This document shows, one piece after another, positions 5,665 through 7,974 of a DNA stretch of 7,974 bases (position 1 is the stretch's first letter; each line of letters opens with the position of its first letter). The stretch spans positions 1 to 7,974 of the forward strand of contig PIVH01000102.1 of the NCBI GenBank assembly GCA_003354225.1, read 5' to 3'. A program made the position numbers and the translations under genes. The notes beneath the pieces are model-generated. The model worked only from the letters and a program-made list of their open reading frames with translations. It was not told where the DNA came from and did no database searches. This stretch comes from Globobulimina sp. Its lineage: Eukaryota > Foraminifera > Rotaliida.

Positions 5665-7963
5665 TTAATTTAATTTATTTTCTTTCTTTCTTTTCCCTTT
5701 AGTTCTAATCTCCAAATGATTTTTTAATACATTATATCCAAAAAGAAATGCAGCAATACATGCAATAAATAACCAACCGCCAGCTTCAAATATATTCCAT
5801 TGCCACCAATATAGAAACAATATGGCAACGATGGCAGATAAAGATACAATAAATAAACCGGAAGAAAGTTGTACATCACGTCCAAATGTAATCGATGTGC
5901 CAGTTGTAATAAACACATAGTTGAAAAAATATAATAATGGAAATAATAAAATAATACAAAATATCAATGGAAATAAAATAATTGGCTCCCTTTCTGCATT
6001 ACCAAATGTATGCGATATCTTTTCCTTTGCTCTCCATTTTGGTATCTCATCATTAATGGGCTCATAATCTACATCGGACTCATCCTCTTCTTCTTCGATA
6101 CAATTTATAGCCACGATGTTATTCCATGTTAACGACTCAGAATACAACGGGTCCCCAACAATTAGATTTAATCTATATTTGCCTCCAGATAACACAGAGA
6201 ATAGTCCGCGACTTAAATCGATGGTAATTCCATACTTTTCTTGCCTTGTTTTGGGTACAATTTGTAACACAGATTCGCCATTTTTATCATCCACAAAATC
6301 GATTATAATTTGATTTGCCTTCTTTGCGGATTTGACTTGAATCTCAATTTTGACTTTTTGTGATGGTGTCACATCATAGCTTTCTGATAACTGTTTTGGA
6401 TGAGTCACCCTCGAATATCCATCTTGTGATTTTTTCACATATTGCATACCAAACACTGTTTTACTAATAAATGTAGTCACTTTCACGAGAGTCGATATTG
6501 TTAATTCTTTCCCAAAATTATCATCATTCACCGTAATTTTCAATGAATAAATGCCATGAATGCCAGCATTACTTTCATCCGATGATAATTTTCTTATTTC
6601 TTCACCAAATGGATATGAATATGAATATGTATTTCCTTTTTCTTTTATGAATGAGCCAATTGGACCTTGTTTTTGTTTGTTTGCAATTTCGACACAAGAC
6701 ACAATCTCAATACGTGTATTCTCATTTGCTGCCAACATTTGTTCACCAAAAACATTTCTAATCGATATTGTTAATGCATTCTCTTCTTTGTGTGCATCTG
6801 CATTTTGATTAAATATTTTATTCTCAATTTCTATGGATATTGGTCGTGATATGTCAAATAACACAGATGATTTCACCATATTCATTAAAATAATGACATG
6901 TCGAGCTGATGTTGGGCCTATTAAGTGTTTTGAAGATAGTTTTAATTAAATTAATATCTGCGATTTTAATATTAATAGAAATTTATTATTTAACTTGTGG
7001 TGGATCGAAATGTTAAAATATATCTTAGAATATTTTCAACATATTGTTTATCATTAAATTTATCAAATTGTTGAGCAAAATGTTTTAATTCATTCATTGA
7101 TAACAAACTTTGCAAAAATTCATTTATTGATTCTAAGACAACAGAGGTTGCAGTTAATGAGTTTGAATAAGATATCATATTTTCGTTTAATTTTGAATAA
7201 GATGTCATTAATACATTGGCTGTCTCCACGAATGAGGCCAATAATTGAGTCATCTCTGCTGATTCTTTCATTTCTTTTTGTTGCTCCAATGTTAAATTGG
7301 GAAGAGATAATAACTGGAAATGTTGCAATTGTTAATGATTAATTTCTGGAAATTTCAAAAACAAAAATAAATAAATTAACTAACTTTAGCAGTGGCATAC
7401 AACGCCATCGATGTTTTATGAATCGACGATTTGGATTTTGAGGATTTAATTTGTTCAGTAAACAATTTGTTATTTAATTGAAAGCTTTGAATATGTTTTA
7501 ATATCTCAACAATGTCAAGCGAGGAAGTGTCATATAAATTAGATTTTGTTTTTGCCAAAGTATAAATGCCATTGATTGAATAATAAACTTTGGATAATTT
7601 ATTTGCTGACAAACCATCGCTTAATTTCTTTTGTGATGCATCTTTGATCGAATCTAAACAGTTTTTGATTCGTGAACGGGATAATAATAAATTATGAAAT
7701 TCCTCCCACGATGATATTTTATATGATTTTAAAGTGGAACATAATTTATCTCCATTTTGTATGTCATTATTGCTGACAGACAATGCTTGTGTGGCATAAT
7801 AAGTGGTTGTTAATGATTTCTCAAATAAGCCAGTGCTGCTGTCTTGGGATGTGCCAATAATGGAAGATAAATAGTCTTCATCTGATGCTGTGTATAATGT
7901 ATCGAGGTAACTTTCATTCAATACAATACAAATACAAATACAGCACAAAAAGAATGACAGCAT
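5665..7963 (-). CDS. RPN2: Ribophorin II (oligosaccharyltransferase subunit RPN2/SWP1), three exons
   Basis: Exons 7963-7385, 7313-6995 and 6917-5665 join to a 716-residue protein. Ribophorin II is a non-catalytic subunit of the ER oligosaccharyltransferase that moves lipid-linked glycan to Asn-x-Ser/Thr of nascent proteins. The N-terminus is a signal peptide (MLSFFLCCICICIVLN, about 1-16), followed by a helical lumenal domain with the family's 'YYATQALS' type motif (55-62). A beta-rich lumenal region (about 310-570) ends in the most diagnostic block, 'GGKYRLNLIVGDPLYSESLTW' region (544-564). An acidic linker EEEEDES (574-580) and 'ISHTFGNAEREP' (600-611) lead to three membrane spans at about 611-633, 652-672 and 678-695, and a basic cytosolic tail (about 702-716). 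The order matches animal ribophorin II (about 630 residues); the extra length is mostly in the N-terminal half and linker. Yeast Swp1 is much shorter. Only 11 bases of its upstream region are in the window. Confidence 0.92.
6918..6994 (-). other. Spliceosomal intron 2 of ribophorin II gene (77 nt)
   Basis: On the - strand the donor is GTTAAA after 'ACC ACA A' (phase 1) and the acceptor is CTTAATAG before GC CCA ACA. The split codon becomes AGC (Ser300). The phases agree exactly, and the spliced product runs from 'TFRSTTS' into 'PTSARHVIIL'. Read through, the frame would meet TAA immediately after the donor. Confidence 0.75.
7314..7384 (-). other. Spliceosomal intron 1 of ribophorin II gene (71 nt)
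   Basis: On the - strand the donor is GTTAGT after AAA (Lys193, phase 0) and the acceptor is ATTTCCAG before TTA TTA TCT. A branch-like ATTAAC lies about 22 bases before the acceptor. A second, nearly identical TTTCCAG ends 32 bases earlier (AG at 7347-7346), but using it leads to a stop after about 17 codons. Confidence 0.78.
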
Positions 7964-7974
7964 TGTTTTTATTA

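Noticed and set aside
5724-5918. 64-codon - strand frame over the ribophorin II membrane block
   Set aside because: It is a frame shadow of the transmembrane-coding sequence.
6116-6808. Two + strand frames (6116-6313 and 6560-6808)
   Set aside because: Both are antisense to the conserved lumenal region of ribophorin II and carry no recognisable domain.
7097-7342. 81-codon + strand frame
   Set aside because: It is antisense to ribophorin II exon 2 and extends into intron 1.
7346-7347. Proximal TTTCCAG acceptor in ribophorin II intron 1 as the main site
   Set aside because: It puts the second exon out of frame and ends in a stop after about 17 codons; the distal site continues the family protein.
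1-7974. Reassigned (ciliate-like) stop codons or a prokaryotic origin
   Set aside because: TAA and TAG both terminate good genes at family-appropriate lengths, and in-phase spliceosomal introns and eukaryote-only families exclude bacteria.

Overview
The window looks like AT-rich nuclear DNA of a microbial eukaryote. The evidence is ATG-initiated reading frames without ribosome binding sites, short GT..AG introns of 71-84 bases that restore frame exactly, and wholly eukaryotic gene families: a SAM-domain protein, a PRA1-family membrane protein, an F-box protein, a BET-type NET domain and the ribophorin II subunit of oligosaccharyltransferase. Both TAA and TAG end reading frames here, so nothing points to the ciliate-type code. 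I cannot place the organism more precisely. Low-complexity Asn, Gln and Asp-Asn tracts recall amoeboid or rhizarian protists, but that is only an impression.

Layout from left to right. Bases 1-326 hold no gene I can support. On the + strand, 327-1124 encodes a 265-residue coiled-coil/SAM protein, 1235-2068 a classical short-chain dehydrogenase/reductase ending in Ser-Lys-Leu (a peroxisomal import signal), and 2462-3071 a two-exon PRA1-family protein. The 393-base gap at 2069-2461 holds a doubtful 66-codon frame, an AATAAA followed by T-rich DNA, and the PRA1 promoter. On the - strand, 4659-3166 is a two-exon F-box-like protein with a divergent leucine-rich region and an Asp-Asn tract encoded by a hexamer microsatellite. 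A 178-base divergent gap separates it from 4838-5599 (+), a protein joining a NET domain to a homeodomain that resembles the plant ZF-HD class. Finally, 7963-5665 (-) is a three-exon ribophorin II (RPN2/SWP1) gene, complete at both ends, with its start codon 11 bases from the window edge.

The genes are packed closely (65-393 bases apart) but are not one functional unit. They read as housekeeping and regulatory genes: ER N-glycosylation (RPN2), endomembrane traffic (PRA1), peroxisomal redox metabolism (SDR), ubiquitin-linked turnover (F-box), transcription or chromatin (NET-homeodomain), and a SAM-based scaffold of unknown role. The most unusual item is the NET-homeodomain fusion. The next is the SDR with a clear C-terminal SKL. 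I see no mobile element, CRISPR array, RNA gene or prokaryotic defence system.
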